64,000 nucleotides of DNA. It comes from Defluviitaleaceae bacterium. GTDB taxonomy: Bacteria > Bacillota > Clostridia > Lachnospirales > WQUN01. Positions within the stretch are counted from its first letter, which is position 1; the number at the start of each line of letters is the position of its first letter. Below are positions 51,019-60,044 of this stretch, in pieces. The translations under genes were made by a program, and so were the position numbers. The stretch is from NCBI GenBank assembly GCA_009777845.1, contig WRLD01000011.1:1-64000 (forward strand), given 5' to 3'. The notes below the pieces were generated by a model, which worked only from the letters and a program-made list of their open reading frames with translations, was not told where the DNA came from and did no database searches.

Positions 51019-51666
51019 CTAAGTAGTTTTTACGGAAATTGTTAAAGTCATACATATAACCGAAGCCGCGCCCGCATTTTTCAGTACCCTTGTGCATTCG
51101 TTTAGGCTTGCCCCAGTGGTAAAAATATCGTCCGTGAGAATATAATTCCTGCCGCGCGGCTCTTGGCGCGGACTGATACAAAACGCGCCGCGTACATTCT
51201 CGGCACGGCGCGAAAAATGCACCTCCGACTGCGGCGTGGTGTCCCGCGTGCGGGACAAGACATTCGCTATGGGAATATTAAGCCGCGCCGCAAGGGGTAG
51301 GCTCATAACCTCGGCTTGGTTAAAGCCGCGCCTGCGTTTTTTGTTCCTGTGCATGGGTACTGGGACAAGCGCGTAATCGGAAATATTTTCCACTGGGTAG
51401 CCCTGCAAACGCTCCGCCCACAACAAGCCCAACGCCTGCGCGATTTGCTTTTTCGAGTTGAATTTCATGTCGAGTATAAGCTCGCGAATAAGCCCCTCGT
51501 ATGTAAAGGTAGCAATGCTCCGTTCCTTGGTAATGGGCGTAAAAAGCTCACGGCAAGCAGGGCAAAAGGGGCGTTGCCCATTTTTTTCATTCACAGGCAA
51601 AAGCACACGACAAGCCACACAAGCAGGCGGATAAAGCCAGTCTAATAAGCTACTCCGCCGTAACAT
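51019..51666 (-). CDS. comF: ComF family phosphoribosyltransferase-like protein
   Basis: 215 aa. N-terminal zinc finger CVACRVLLP...CPACRELF, then the PRTase fold with ALVPVPMHRNKKRRRGFNQAEVM (about 105) and the PRPP loop NYILTDDIFTTGASLNEC (about 175). ComF supports DNA uptake in naturally competent bacteria and is also widespread without competence. ATG 51666 (MLRRSSLLDWLYPP) has GGAG 7 bases upstream and lies within the end of recD2 (17-bp overlap). Often seen next to flgM in Firmicutes, as here. Confidence 0.9.
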   Translation of the reverse strand: MLRRSSLLDWLYPPACVACRVLLPVNEKNGQRPFCPACRELFTPITKERSIATFTYEGLIRELILDMKFNSKKQIAQALGLLWAERLQGYPVENISDYALVPVPMHRNKKRRRGFNQAEVMSLPLAARLNIPIANVLSRTRDTTPQSEVHFSRRAENVRGAFCISPRQEPRGRNYILTDDIFTTGASLNECTRVLKNAGAASVICMTLTISVKTT

Positions 51667-53869
51667 CGCCCATCTCCCCCAAACGGCGGGCAAGCGCAGT
51701 GTACCTATTTGTTACGCGGTTATTGTCTATCATGCGGTACATGGTTTCTGGAATGCCCACAAGCACGGCAAGCTCCCTCGCGCGGGTAACGGCGGTGTAC
51801 AGCAGGTTACGCGTAAGCAGCATGGGCGGCCCGCTAAACACAGGAATAATCACAACGCGGTACTCACTGCCCTGCGATTTGTGGACGGTGACAGCGTACG
51901 CCAGCTCCAGCTCGTCCAGCTGCGAAAAGCCGTAATTCACAAGGCGGTTATCGTCAAACAAGACAGATATACCGTACTCGTCATCTATTTTAGAAATAAT
52001 TCCCATGTCGCCGTTAAATACGCCCTCGCCGAAGTCTAGTCGCTGTCCGCGTTCGTTAAAAACCTCCCACGCCGCATCATAATTGTTTTTTATTTGCATT
52101 ACCTTGTCGCCCTCGCGGAAAACAACCGCGCCGTATTCGCGTTCGATTTTCCTCGGCGAAGGCGGGTTTAGCTGGGCTTGCAGGACATTGTTTAAATGCG
52201 AGATACCCAAGGTAGACTTACGCATGGGCGTAAGCACCTGTATGTCGTGCAACGAATTAAAATCCTTATAGGCGGGCAAGCGGTTGGAAATTAAATCCAG
52301 AATAGTATGCGTTATGTCCTCGGGGGTTTGGCGTTGTATAAAAAAGAAGTCCTTTTCCTTGTCGTTAAGCGCGGGGTAACTGCCGCTGTTGATTCTGTGG
52401 GCGTTTGTGATAATCGCGCTTTCCGCCGCTTGGCGGAAAATTTCCGTAAGCCGCGCCACAGGCAAGCGTTGCGAGTTAATCATATCCTTTAGTACATTTC
52501 CTGCGCCCACGGAGGGCAGCTGTTCCATATCGCCCACAAAAATAAGGCGCGTGCCGTCAGCTACCGCGTCGAGCAGATTTTTCATAAGCATAATGTCAAT
52601 CATGGAGGCCTCGTCCACGATTAGCACGTCTGTTTCTATGGGGTTTTCCTCGTTTCGGTTAAAGACCTGCCGTCTGGAATCCTGCGAAATAAAGGACACC
52701 TCTAAAAGGCGGTGGATTGTCTTGGCTTCGCGGCTTGTGGCTTCGGTCATTCGCTTGGCGGCGCGGCCTGTAGGCGCGGCGAGCGTTACCGTTAGCTCCT
52801 TGTTCTCTAATATTCCAATTATGGTATTTATTACCGTTGTTTTTCCTGTACCCGGCCCGCCTGTGAGGATTAGCACGCCCTTTGCTTGGGAAAGCTGAAC
52901 GGCTTCGAGCTGTCCCTGCGAGAGGGTTATTTCTGTGGTTATGTTTTTTTCGATTTTAGGCGCGGAAACGGAAGAATTTAACGAGATTAGCCGTCTGGCT
53001 ACCTTTATTTCCGCGTAATACATCGCGCTTGCGTATACTAGCGGCTCGTCCTCGCCCTCGATTTTTTCGCGGACGATATGCCGCTCCATTTGCATACGCG
53101 CTAGCTCGTTTTCCACCATTTCGGGCGAACAAAAAAGCAACGCCGCCGCTTGTCGAATTAACGCGCTTGAGGGCATGTAGGTATGGCCGTCGTTGGTAGC
53201 TTCCCACAAGCAAAAACGCACCCCTGCGGAAATTCGCTCGGGCGATTCCCGCGGAACGCCTAGCCTAAAGGCAATCGCATCCGCCGTTTTGAAGCCTATG
53301 CCGTCTATATCGTCCGCAAGGCGGTATGGGTTGTTTTTTACTATTTCTACGGATTCCTCCTTGTATCTCTTGTATATTTTCATAGCCGCGCCCGTGGTAA
53401 CGCCCTGCTCCTGCAAAAAAAGCATTACATGTCGCTGTGCGTACTGCGCGTGGAAGCTCTCCGACATCTGCAACGCCTTTTTTACGCTAATTCCGCGAAT
53501 AAGCGCGAGCTTTTGCGGCTCGTTTTCGATTATATCAAAGGTGTTTTCCTTAAATTTCGCTACAATTGTTTTGGCGGTTTTCGCGCCTATGCCCTTAATC
53601 ACGCCCGAGGCTAGATACTTTTCTATGCCTGCAAGGGTTGACGGCTTCACGCGCTCCGACTTTTCCACAGCAAACTGCCGTCCGTAGCGCGGATTGTCTA
53701 CATATGCGCCCTCTATCTTGATGTTTTCGCCCGCTAGTGGATTGGAAAAAAGTCCTGTGCAGATTATTTCTTGTGGGGGGGCTTTATTCTCTTGGGTACT
53801 CAAAGAAAAAACGGTGTAGCCGTTTTCTGGGTTGTGAAATATTATGTTTTCGATTATTCCTTCTAGCAT
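51650..53869 (-). CDS. recD2: ATP-dependent RecD-like (RecD2) 5'-3' DNA helicase
   Basis: 739 aa, the size of the RecD2 group that works without RecBC. N-terminal OB-like domain, HhH motifs (YLASGVIKGIGAKTAKTIV, NPYRLADDIDGIGFKTADAIA), Walker A LTGGPGTGKTTVINT (about 340), DEAD-like IVDEASMID, VGDMEQLPSVGAGNVL, motif V/VI AYAVTVHKSQGSEYRVV and LLYTAVTRAREL. All helicase motifs look intact. The upstream region has no clear ribosome site before ATG 53869; the conserved MLEGIIENIIFHNPENGYTVF opening supports this start. Confidence 0.95.
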   Translation of the reverse strand: MLEGIIENIIFHNPENGYTVFSLSTQENKAPPQEIICTGLFSNPLAGENIKIEGAYVDNPRYGRQFAVEKSERVKPSTLAGIEKYLASGVIKGIGAKTAKTIVAKFKENTFDIIENEPQKLALIRGISVKKALQMSESFHAQYAQRHVMLFLQEQGVTTGAAMKIYKRYKEESVEIVKNNPYRLADDIDGIGFKTADAIAFRLGVPRESPERISAGVRFCLWEATNDGHTYMPSSALIRQAAALLFCSPEMVENELARMQMERHIVREKIEGEDEPLVYASAMYYAEIKVARRLISLNSSVSAPKIEKNITTEITLSQGQLEAVQLSQAKGVLILTGGPGTGKTTVINTIIGILENKELTVTLAAPTGRAAKRMTEATSREAKTIHRLLEVSFISQDSRRQVFNRNEENPIETDVLIVDEASMIDIMLMKNLLDAVADGTRLIFVGDMEQLPSVGAGNVLKDMINSQRLPVARLTEIFRQAAESAIITNAHRINSGSYPALNDKEKDFFFIQRQTPEDITHTILDLISNRLPAYKDFNSLHDIQVLTPMRKSTLGISHLNNVLQAQLNPPSPRKIEREYGAVVFREGDKVMQIKNNYDAAWEVFNERGQRLDFGEGVFNGDMGIISKIDDEYGISVLFDDNRLVNYGFSQLDELELAYAVTVHKSQGSEYRVVIIPVFSGPPMLLTRNLLYTAVTRARELAVLVGIPETMYRMIDNNRVTNRYTALARRLGEMGDVTAE

Positions 53870-53897
53870 GGGGGTGGGTCGCTTTCTTTTTTGGGGT

Positions 53898-54170
53898 TTA
53901 CATATTTTGGTAAATATCTTTCCTGTGTCCGATATTGGTTATATTTATCGTTATAGTTGTGTCGCTTATTTTTGCAACCACCCTATAAACGCCGACCTTG
54001 TAACGCCAGTATCCCTTTAATTTGTGGCGTAAAGGCTTTCCGTAAGCCCATGGGTTGGTACACCCCTCTAAATGCTTGTTAATCCACGCAAGGAGTATTG
54101 TTACCTGGTGCTTATCTATGCTGTTTAAGTCTTTTCGGGCTTGCTTGCTAAAATCGACCGTGTACGTTAT
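53898..54170 (-). pseudogene. RelE-family toxin lacking a standard start codon
   Basis: About 90 codons, open and complete at the 3' end: ...TYTVDFSKQARKDLNSIDKHQVTILLAWINKHLEG...NPWAYGKPLRHKLKGYWRYKVGVYRVVAKI...ITNIGHRKDIYQNM, with the RelE core G-K-x-L...L-x-G-x-W-R-Y-+-V-G-x-Y-R and G-H-R-+-x-x-Y. In the place of ATG, directly overlapping the antitoxin stop, stands ATA (ATA ACG TAC). No ATG, GTG or TTG is in frame nearby. Either the toxin is silenced by a start-codon mutation, or it is made at low rate from ATA by coupling to the antitoxin gene. Confidence 0.75.
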
Positions 54171-54388
54171 TATTGAATGCCAAACTCGGCTTTGATTTCC
54201 GCTAGGGAGTATCTCGTCCCGTCGTCGTTTTCCTCAAATTCTTCGATTAGCTTTAGGTCGTATTCGTCCTCTAGTCTTTCAAAAAACACTTTTTTGATGG
54301 CTTCGGATAAGTTTAAGCCAGTAAATTTCGCAAAGCTCTCCATTGCCCCTCGTTCCTCGGGGGTAACGCTCAATGAAATATGTGTCAT
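54170..54388 (-). CDS. RelB/CopG-type antitoxin
   Basis: 72 aa from ATG 54388, with GGAGGTG 7 bases upstream; the reading from 54418 lacks a ribosome site. MTHISLSVTPEERGAMESFAKFTGLNLSEAIKKVFFERLEDEYDLKLIEE is a ribbon-helix-helix DNA-binding domain of the DUF6290/RelB type with an acidic C-terminal toxin-binding tail (FEENDDGTRYSLAEIKAEFGIQ). Intact, though its toxin has lost its start. Confidence 0.85.
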   Translation of the reverse strand: MTHISLSVTPEERGAMESFAKFTGLNLSEAIKKVFFERLEDEYDLKLIEEFEENDDGTRYSLAEIKAEFGIQ

Positions 54389-54481
54389 AAGAAACACCTC
54401 CGTACTGTATTGTAACACACGGCTTAATCTGTTGACAATAGACCTGTTTTACACGACAACCGCACGAATGTTTTACACGTC

Positions 54482-54950
54482 AAACGCACGAACGCAGGTT
54501 CTTTGTAGGGGGCGGATTTATCCGCCCCGAGATTACCTCGCTCTGCTTTAGTGGACGTTATCCGTCCCCGAATTGACGAACGTGCGTACCTCGGGACGGA
54601 TAAATCCGTCCCCTACAAAAAGGCTATTCGGATTTAACGGATTCTTGGTTGCAAGATTACACGACAAACGCACGAACGCAGGTTCTTTGTAGGGGGCGGA
54701 TTTATCCGCCCCGAGATTACCTCGCTCTGCTTTAGTGGACGTTATCCGTCCCCGAATTGATGGGCGTGCGTACCTCGGGACGGATAAATCCGTCCCCTAC
54801 ATTCCGTCACCTACAATTTGATTATACCGTAAATCGCCACAAAATCACATAGGCAGGTCACGACAAACACACCAAAATGTGTAAATCAAACACGGATTTA
54901 ACGGATTTTCGCGGATTTGGCGGATTGGCTCGTGGGAAAATCCACGTTCT
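54482..54950. repeat. Tandem pair of REP-A copies and a REP-B tract
   Basis: REP-A at 54506-54616 and 54689-54800. The pair arose by a 183-bp tandem duplication: the 24-bp leader ACGACAAACGCACGAACGCA precedes the second and a nearly identical one the first. REP-B 54891-54950 (CACGGATTTAACGGATTTTC ... GGCTCGTGGGAAAA). This covers the gap between the RelB gene and the M50 protease gene. Confidence 0.9.
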
Positions 54951-54961
54951 ATCATTTTTTA

Positions 54962-56119
54962 TCACGTTGAAGCCCTCGCCAACTCGTTGACTATCCCTAT
55001 CAGCTCTAGCTCGCCCTCGCAGATACTGCGGTAGGGAAAGGTTCGGCAGGTTTTATGAAAGGCTTCTAGTGCAATTTCTGCCTTGCTTGTGTCTAAAGAA
55101 ATAAGTTTTTCGTATGCGTACATGAGCCTGTGCTTAGATAAATGCGTTTTGCTCGCATTTATGTATTCTTTAAGCTCGGGGGTATAAAGGCGTTCTATTT
55201 CGTCTGTTCCTTTTGGGTAATTGGCTATTATTTCTAGGAACAATAATTCACAGCGAGTTTCATTTTTCAATAGCTCGACAAGCCCACCGCCCTTGTCCAA
55301 AATTTTTTCCGCCAGTGCCTTTGCACCAACAAAATCACGGCAATCAATCAACCGCCCTAGCCCCATAGTAGCGACATTGCCAAGGGTAGTAACGCTAAAA
55401 TCATAATCGTCGGGAAACTCAAACCATTTGGCAGGGAAGTCCTTAATCCGCTCACCCGAGGCTATTTTCGAGTTTATCGTCAATATTAGCCATAAAGCGC
55501 GGCGTGCCTCTTTGTTTTTCCTAAGCGAAACTGCATTGTGACCGTCTGTAGCCGGGCCGCCTATTTTTATTGGCAGCAAATTTATTATTCCGCCAAAAAT
55601 CAACCCGACACAGATAAGCGGAATAAAAACCACACCCGAAAAAGGAAAGATTTCTTTTAATTCAAGGAAAAATGCGGCAAAAATGGCACAAAAAATAAAA
55701 TTCATCAATCCTCCGCCGAGGTTATACAGCATAAAGGGGTACGTATTATTCCTAAACGGAGGCGGTGACATTAGGCATTGCCCACCCATGCCCGCCAAGG
55801 TGAATTTTTTTATTTTTAATTTGCCGTTTTCTTTTACTAGCATAATATTGGAAACGGAGAGTGAAACAAATTTATAGCCGTCAATCAGACCAAAAACCAA
55901 ATGACCTATTTCATGTATGAATACACTAATATAAAGAGCCATGTAAGCGGAAAGAACTAGAGCCAACCATGTAATTATTTTCATTCCCTCTACTCTTTCC
56001 GCAGGGACTGATATTCTGACACTAGCAAGGCTTAAATACGCAACAATGCCACCTAGTACCGCAGAGGCGATAAAAAGTAGTATGCGTTCCCATTTTATTT
56101 TGCCTTTTTTGGTTTCCAT
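54962..56119 (-). CDS. M50-family membrane metalloprotease
   Basis: 385 aa. First membrane helix at about 10-30, second at about 48-75 carrying the zinc motif HEIGH (about 69-73), further helices at about 130-150 and 165-190, then PIKIGGPATDGHNAV, the third-ligand motif (x-D-G-x-N) of site-2 type proteases. C-terminal about 190 residues are a helical TPR-like soluble domain. Such proteins cut membrane-spanning substrates or mature peptides; substrate unknown. GGGGCGG before ATG. Single gene with a hairpin in its leader (56156-56185). Confidence 0.82.
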   Translation of the reverse strand: METKKGKIKWERILLFIASAVLGGIVAYLSLASVRISVPAERVEGMKIITWLALVLSAYMALYISVFIHEIGHLVFGLIDGYKFVSLSVSNIMLVKENGKLKIKKFTLAGMGGQCLMSPPPFRNNTYPFMLYNLGGGLMNFIFCAIFAAFFLELKEIFPFSGVVFIPLICVGLIFGGIINLLPIKIGGPATDGHNAVSLRKNKEARRALWLILTINSKIASGERIKDFPAKWFEFPDDYDFSVTTLGNVATMGLGRLIDCRDFVGAKALAEKILDKGGGLVELLKNETRCELLFLEIIANYPKGTDEIERLYTPELKEYINASKTHLSKHRLMYAYEKLISLDTSKAEIALEAFHKTCRTFPYRSICEGELELIGIVNELARAST

Positions 56120-56155
56120 GGATTATCCGCCCCTGTAAATTTATAAGTAACGGAC

Positions 56156-56185
56156 AACGCCCCACACTCGAAAGCGTGGGGCGTT
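56156..56185 (-). promoter_or_regulatory. Leader hairpin of the M50 gene
   Basis: AACGCCCCAC(A/G)CT stem of 12 bp closed by a TCGAA-type loop, about 40 bases before the M50 start. Not followed by Ts in the sense direction of the gene, so not a clear terminator for it. Confidence 0.45.
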
Positions 56186-56296
56186 ACCCTAGGGAAAAAA
56201 ACAATAAAAAAAACACACGCCCCATTGTAAATACCTTTGTGGGAAATGTCAATAGTTTTTTTCGCACGGCTCACGACAAACGCATATAGGTTCTTT

Positions 56297-56585
56297 GTAG
56301 GGGACGGATTTATCCGTCCCGAGATTACCTCGCTCTGCTTTAATGGACGTTATCCGTCCCCGAATTGACGAACGTGCGTACCTCGGGACGGATAAATCCG
56401 TCCCCTACAATGGAATACAATTTTATCCATGTAAATTAAAGGTAGCGGAACGCGGATTTACACGGATTACGCGGATAAAAAAACGCGCCAGATAAAATCC
56501 GCGAAAATCCGTTAAATCCGTGTAAATCCGCGTTCCATGCTCTTAAAAAATCCGCGTTCCATGCCCTTAAAAAAACCCACGTTCC
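56297..56585. repeat. REP-A copy and long REP-B tract
   Basis: REP-A 56297-56408, with both ends full. REP-B 56446-56585: direct arm AACGCGGATTTACACGGATT, centre AAACGCGCCAG, inverse arm ending CGCGTTCCATGC, and the last unit given twice more. Nothing else between the M50 and SpoU genes. Confidence 0.88.
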
Positions 56586-56586
56586 A

Positions 56587-57312
56587 TTACCCCACCCCCT
56601 GCCGCACAGCCTCATACATAAGAATACTACCAGCCACGGAAACATTCAGCGACTCCGTATCGCAGGTCATAGGCAACCGCACGAGCATATCGGCGCGTTG
56701 TTCCGCTTCCTGCGAAATGCCGTGGGCTTCACTGCCGAGAAGCAGACAGAATCTTTGGCGTAGGTCTAGCTCATATGGCAGAACACCGCCGCGAGGGTGT
56801 GCGGCGTAAATGGGTATGTTGGCGGCTTTCAGCGTGTCAAAAATGCCGCTCGCGTTTTCCACAATCGGCAACCGCAGCGCCGCGCCTGCCGCCGCCCGAA
56901 TTACCTTTGGGCTAAAGGCGTTACAGCTACCGCGTGTGAATATTACGCCGCTTGCGCCTGCTGCCGCCGCCGTGCGTATTAGCGTGCCTGCGTTGCCGGG
57001 GTCGTTAATTCGTTCGCAAAGCAGGATAAAGCCGCGCGCGCCTAGAATATCGTCCAGCGTATACGGTATTTTTTCGCAAACAGCCAAAACGCCCTGCGGC
57101 GTAACAGTGTCCGCAAGGCTCTTAAATTTGTTGTCGCGGATTATTTCGTAGGGGGCTTTGTGGTTATAAAACGGCACACCCTGCGATATTCCGCGCGCTT
57201 CCGCAAAGCTCTGTGAGAAAAAATATCGCTGTACCTTATAATGTTCGGGAATTTCCGCGATTAGCTTCTCGCCTTCTAATATGAAAGTATTCTCCCCAAG
57301 CCCTTTAGCCAT
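56587..57312 (-). CDS. SpoU/TrmH-family RNA 2'-O-methyltransferase
   Basis: 241 aa. SPOUT motifs are plain: CERINDPGNAGTLIRTAAAAGASGVIF (1), FCLLLGSEAHGIS (2) and VRLPMTCDTESLNVSVAGSILMYEA (3), a SAM-binding knot. The N-terminal about 90 residues (ILEGEKLIAEI...FKSLADTVTPQGVLAV) are the L30e-like substrate domain, slightly short at the start. It methylates a ribose 2'-OH in rRNA, most likely 23S rRNA (RlmB/TsnR type); the exact site cannot be told. ATG overlaps the stop of the regulator gene (TAATG). Confidence 0.88.
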   Translation of the reverse strand: MAKGLGENTFILEGEKLIAEIPEHYKVQRYFFSQSFAEARGISQGVPFYNHKAPYEIIRDNKFKSLADTVTPQGVLAVCEKIPYTLDDILGARGFILLCERINDPGNAGTLIRTAAAAGASGVIFTRGSCNAFSPKVIRAAAGAALRLPIVENASGIFDTLKAANIPIYAAHPRGGVLPYELDLRQRFCLLLGSEAHGISQEAEQRADMLVRLPMTCDTESLNVSVAGSILMYEAVRQGVG

Positions 57313-58922
57313 TAGCCCTCACTCTTTTGCTGTGAACGCGCCCTAAACTCGGCGGGGGTTTCGCCCACGTATTTTTTGAAAATGGAGCGGAAATATTTCA
57401 CATCGTCAAAGCCCACCTGCACGGCGATAATGTCCTCCTCCGTGGCGGTGTCCGAAAGGTGCTTTTGCGCTTCCTGTACACGTACCCACATTACATAATC
57501 GAACAGCATGACCTTTTCGCGTTCCATAAAGACCTTGTTAAGCGTTTCGGGCGTTGTGCTTAGCTTTACGGCGATTTTTGCTATAGAAAACTGCTCAAAA
57601 TAATGCTCCTGTATGTGGCGTTTGGCGGCGAGGTGCAGACGTAGCGAGTCCTTGGTATGGAATTTTTGTACAAAGGAGCAAAAATCGCGCAGGGATTTGT
57701 CTAAAAAGGTGTAGCCATCGTCAAGCGTAGCCAACCGCAGAATATCGCCCGTGGGGAAGTATCTCGCCACCTCGCCCGCAAATGGCAGATTCTGTTCGCT
57801 GATATAGCGGCTTATTCTAAAGACAATGTTCATTACCGTTTTGGCAATCAAATTTTCGGGCAAGGGGCCCGCCTGCGCGAGCGCGTTAAACAGCTCCGAC
57901 AGCAAGCCCTTGCAGTATTCATAATCGCCCACCACAGCCGAATAAACAAGCCGACTTTCACGCGCGTGCGGATAGCGGAACGTGATATTGTTGTCGGGTT
58001 CGACAAATTCTATGGGAATAACGGCGTGGTAGCCCATTCTGTAGCGATAGCCGAACGCAGCCTCGGCTTCCCGCGCCGATATGGCTATTTCCGTAGGCGC
58101 GGCGTAGGTGCGCCCTATGCCAATAGTACAGCGCGTGCCTGTGCGTTCCAGTATGGCGTGCTTCATGCGGTCGCCGAGCAGTACCTTTTCCTCTACGGAA
58201 TAGTTGGCGTTTAGGATAATCGGGATTTCGTGGAAGCTCTGGATTAGCGATTTTGCGTTATGCTCGCGAAGCACGCCGCGTACTACAGACAAAATGCCTA
58301 TGCTTTTCATGTGCTTGTCCGCTTCCGACAAATCCGCCACAACGCGCTTGTAGTGGTCTATTCTCACTATAAGAACGGAAAAATCGGTAGTAAACGGTAT
58401 TTTGAAATACTCAAAGGCGTTGCGGATTTCTTCCTCGCGTGAAATATCGCCGTTGAGCAACGAACGCAAAAAAATCTCCTCGTACAAAAATAGCCGCTGG
58501 TGATAATCGCTTTCCATATTGCGGCTTGCGCGGCGGTTTTCCAGCACCTTTTTATGGTTATTTATAGCAAATTCCAAGCAACGGTTTAGGTCGGACGGTT
58601 TCACAGGCCTATACATAAAGTCCAGCACGCCAAAATCGCGCCCGCGCTTCATATAATCAGACTCGTTAAACGTGCCGTACATAAGAAATTTCAGGTCGGG
58701 CAGCTCATCGTTAATCGCCTTAAACCGCGAAAAATAAAGCCCGCCGAAAAACTTAATATCCGCCAAAATAATATCGGGCTTCATTTCCTTTACCGCTTTG
58801 AGCAAATCGCCGCCAATATCGCTAAAATGCCCCACCAACCGCACGTTCGGGAACGTGCTTCTGATGTGCGTGCGGAAGTTTTTTATATTGTCGGCATCGC
58901 CGTCTACTAGGAGGAGGTTCAT
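57312..58922 (-). CDS. AraC-type response regulator (YesN-like)
   Basis: 536 aa. Receiver domain (about 1-120) with acidic pocket VDGDADN and phospho-acceptor Asp in IILADIKFFGGLYF. The switch Lys of the usual K-P motif is replaced: DFMYRPVKPSD has Arg. A middle domain (about 160-400) of the YesN/GGDEF-like type follows, then two helix-turn-helix units at the C-terminus (HYFEQFSIAKIAVKLSTTPETLNKVF and IIAVQVGFDDVKYFRSIFKKYVGETPAEFR). Such regulators usually pair with a YesM kinase and control sugar transport; no kinase gene is adjacent. Coupled to the SpoU methylase. Confidence 0.88.
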   Translation of the reverse strand: MNLLLVDGDADNIKNFRTHIRSTFPNVRLVGHFSDIGGDLLKAVKEMKPDIILADIKFFGGLYFSRFKAINDELPDLKFLMYGTFNESDYMKRGRDFGVLDFMYRPVKPSDLNRCLEFAINNHKKVLENRRASRNMESDYHQRLFLYEEIFLRSLLNGDISREEEIRNAFEYFKIPFTTDFSVLIVRIDHYKRVVADLSEADKHMKSIGILSVVRGVLREHNAKSLIQSFHEIPIILNANYSVEEKVLLGDRMKHAILERTGTRCTIGIGRTYAAPTEIAISAREAEAAFGYRYRMGYHAVIPIEFVEPDNNITFRYPHARESRLVYSAVVGDYEYCKGLLSELFNALAQAGPLPENLIAKTVMNIVFRISRYISEQNLPFAGEVARYFPTGDILRLATLDDGYTFLDKSLRDFCSFVQKFHTKDSLRLHLAAKRHIQEHYFEQFSIAKIAVKLSTTPETLNKVFMEREKVMLFDYVMWVRVQEAQKHLSDTATEEDIIAVQVGFDDVKYFRSIFKKYVGETPAEFRARSQQKSEG

Positions 58923-58936
58923 GGTTTGGGTTCACC

Positions 58937-59392
58937 TCATGGGCTTAAAATCTTTTTAATAAGTGAATCGGATATATACATACCCGAATTTCTAAGATAA
59001 ATAATATCACGCTCTAGGTCATAAATCATGCCCTGTTTTTTTGCTCTCTGTAAAATTCCCAATGTGCCGATAACGTCAAGTCCAAGCAATCGCGCCTTGT
59101 TTCGCGCGGCTAAGTCGTCTAGCACGGCAAAATCCGCACTGTGTTCCACCGCTCCTATGATAACCTCAGCCTCGCCGATGTGTAGCGGGTGCAAAAGGGT
59201 GTTAATGGCATTGCGGTTTGTCACATCAAAGGGTTCATATGCCAATTCCGTTATATCAAGGTCGTTAATTTCACCAATCACAGCGCGAGGTATGAAAACA
59301 GAGCCGAAAAAATCGTTGAGTAGCTTCAGCCGACCGAGCTTTGCCAGTTGAATGAGTGGGCTTGCGTTGATTACTGCCTTTTTCGTCACCAT
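58937..59392 (-). CDS. DUF3368 PIN-like toxin
   Basis: 151 aa. KKAVINASPLIQLAKLGRLKLLNDFFGSVFIPRAVIGEI (N-x-S-P in place of D-T-N, the DUF3368 mark), LHIGEAEVIIGAVEHSADFAVLDDLAARNKARLLGLDVIGTLGILQRAKKQG and a late IRY-type end. PIN-like RNase fold toxin. It overlaps the UPF0175 gene upstream by 7 bp; this pairing is common in archaea, cyanobacteria and Firmicutes and is taken as a toxin-antitoxin module. Confidence 0.85.
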   Translation of the reverse strand: MVTKKAVINASPLIQLAKLGRLKLLNDFFGSVFIPRAVIGEINDLDITELAYEPFDVTNRNAINTLLHPLHIGEAEVIIGAVEHSADFAVLDDLAARNKARLLGLDVIGTLGILQRAKKQGMIYDLERDIIYLRNSGMYISDSLIKKILSP

Positions 59393-59658
59393 TCCGCGTT
59401 CACAAATTTCAAGTCGTCATCGTACATCTCGTCTGTGTATACAAGGGACGGTATTCCAAAAAATTTAAGCGTACCCATAAATTCGACCAATGTCTGACCA
59501 GCCAGCTCTGCCGCTCTGGCAAGGCTGACTTCCTTTGTTACAAACAAACCTATGGCTAAGAGAATCTGCATTTTGTCAGAGGTTGCACTCCCAAGGCGAG
59601 GCGTGGATTTTATCTGTGAAGCTAAATTGTTAGGGATAGAAACATCTACCATTTGCAT
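59386..59658 (-). CDS. UPF0175 family antitoxin-like protein
   Basis: 90 aa. VDVSIPNNLASQIKSTPRLGSATSDKMQILLAIGLFVTKEVSLARAAELAGQTLVEFMGTLKFFGIP is the UPF0175 pattern (a winged-helix-like S-L-x-x-A-A-E-L-A-G-x-x-x-x-x-F-x-x-x-L-x-x-x-G-I-P), then an acidic DEMYDDDLKFV tail. First gene of the pair; AAAGGA 9 bases before ATG. Confidence 0.85.
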   Translation of the reverse strand: MQMVDVSIPNNLASQIKSTPRLGSATSDKMQILLAIGLFVTKEVSLARAAELAGQTLVEFMGTLKFFGIPSLVYTDEMYDDDLKFVNAEW

Positions 59659-59769
59659 AACGCACGTCCTTTTTCTGCAAATACAGCTTTATAGTTGGTA
59701 TTATATCAGAACGAGGAACAATTATCAAACTCGTGTTGACAGGTGGATTTTTTAGGTGAAAATTCATGG

Positions 59770-59924
59770 TTGAAATTTTTTTATTATGGGGTATAATAAA
59801 AGCAAGCCACACGTTGGCGCGTGTGACTTGCTCGTTACTCAGTCGTTTCGGCTGGTTCACGGAATTGGTTAAATTTAAAACTTAACGCAAATAGCCGTTA
59901 CCTTTGCCTAGGACGGCTATTTTT
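59770..59924 (+). ncRNA. Antisense antitoxin RNA of a type I toxin locus
   Basis: Promoter TTGAAA (59770-59775), 16-base spacer, TATAAT (59792-59797). The transcript would begin near 59804 with a GCAAGCCACACG/CGTGTGACTTGC hairpin and end at AAATAGCCGT/ACGGCTATTTTT (59889-59924). No coding frame. It converges on the 48-aa toxin gene of the minus strand and overlaps its 3' end, as RatA does for TxpA and SR4 for BsrG. Confidence 0.7.
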
Positions 59925-60044
59925 GCGCTCTTTGCTTTGTTCGTCGCTGTAACAGGTGCATTTGTAACAACGGTAAGCTAGATATAACCCTGCCGGTTGT
60001 GTCGCTAGCTGTATCAGCAGAGATAACCATTCATATACGCTCAT
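59898..60044 (-). CDS. Small holin-like type I toxin (copy 2, intact)
   Basis: 48 aa: MSVYEWLSLLIQLATQPAGLYLAYRCYKCTC then a charged tail (YSDEQSKERKNSRPRQR). The MSxYE-x-L-x-L-(M/L)-I-x opening is that of small putative holin-like toxins (Hol_Tox group). Ribosome site AAAGGGGTGAG before ATG 60044; the longer frame from 60095 starts before it. A likely promoter TTGTTT-16-TATGCT lies at about 60091-60118 on the minus strand. The stop lies inside the shared hairpin where the antisense RNA ends. The tail is longer than in most members, so the frame may have changed at the end. Confidence 0.65.
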   Translation of the reverse strand: MSVYEWLSLLIQLATQPAGLYLAYRCYKCTCYSDEQSKERKNSRPRQR

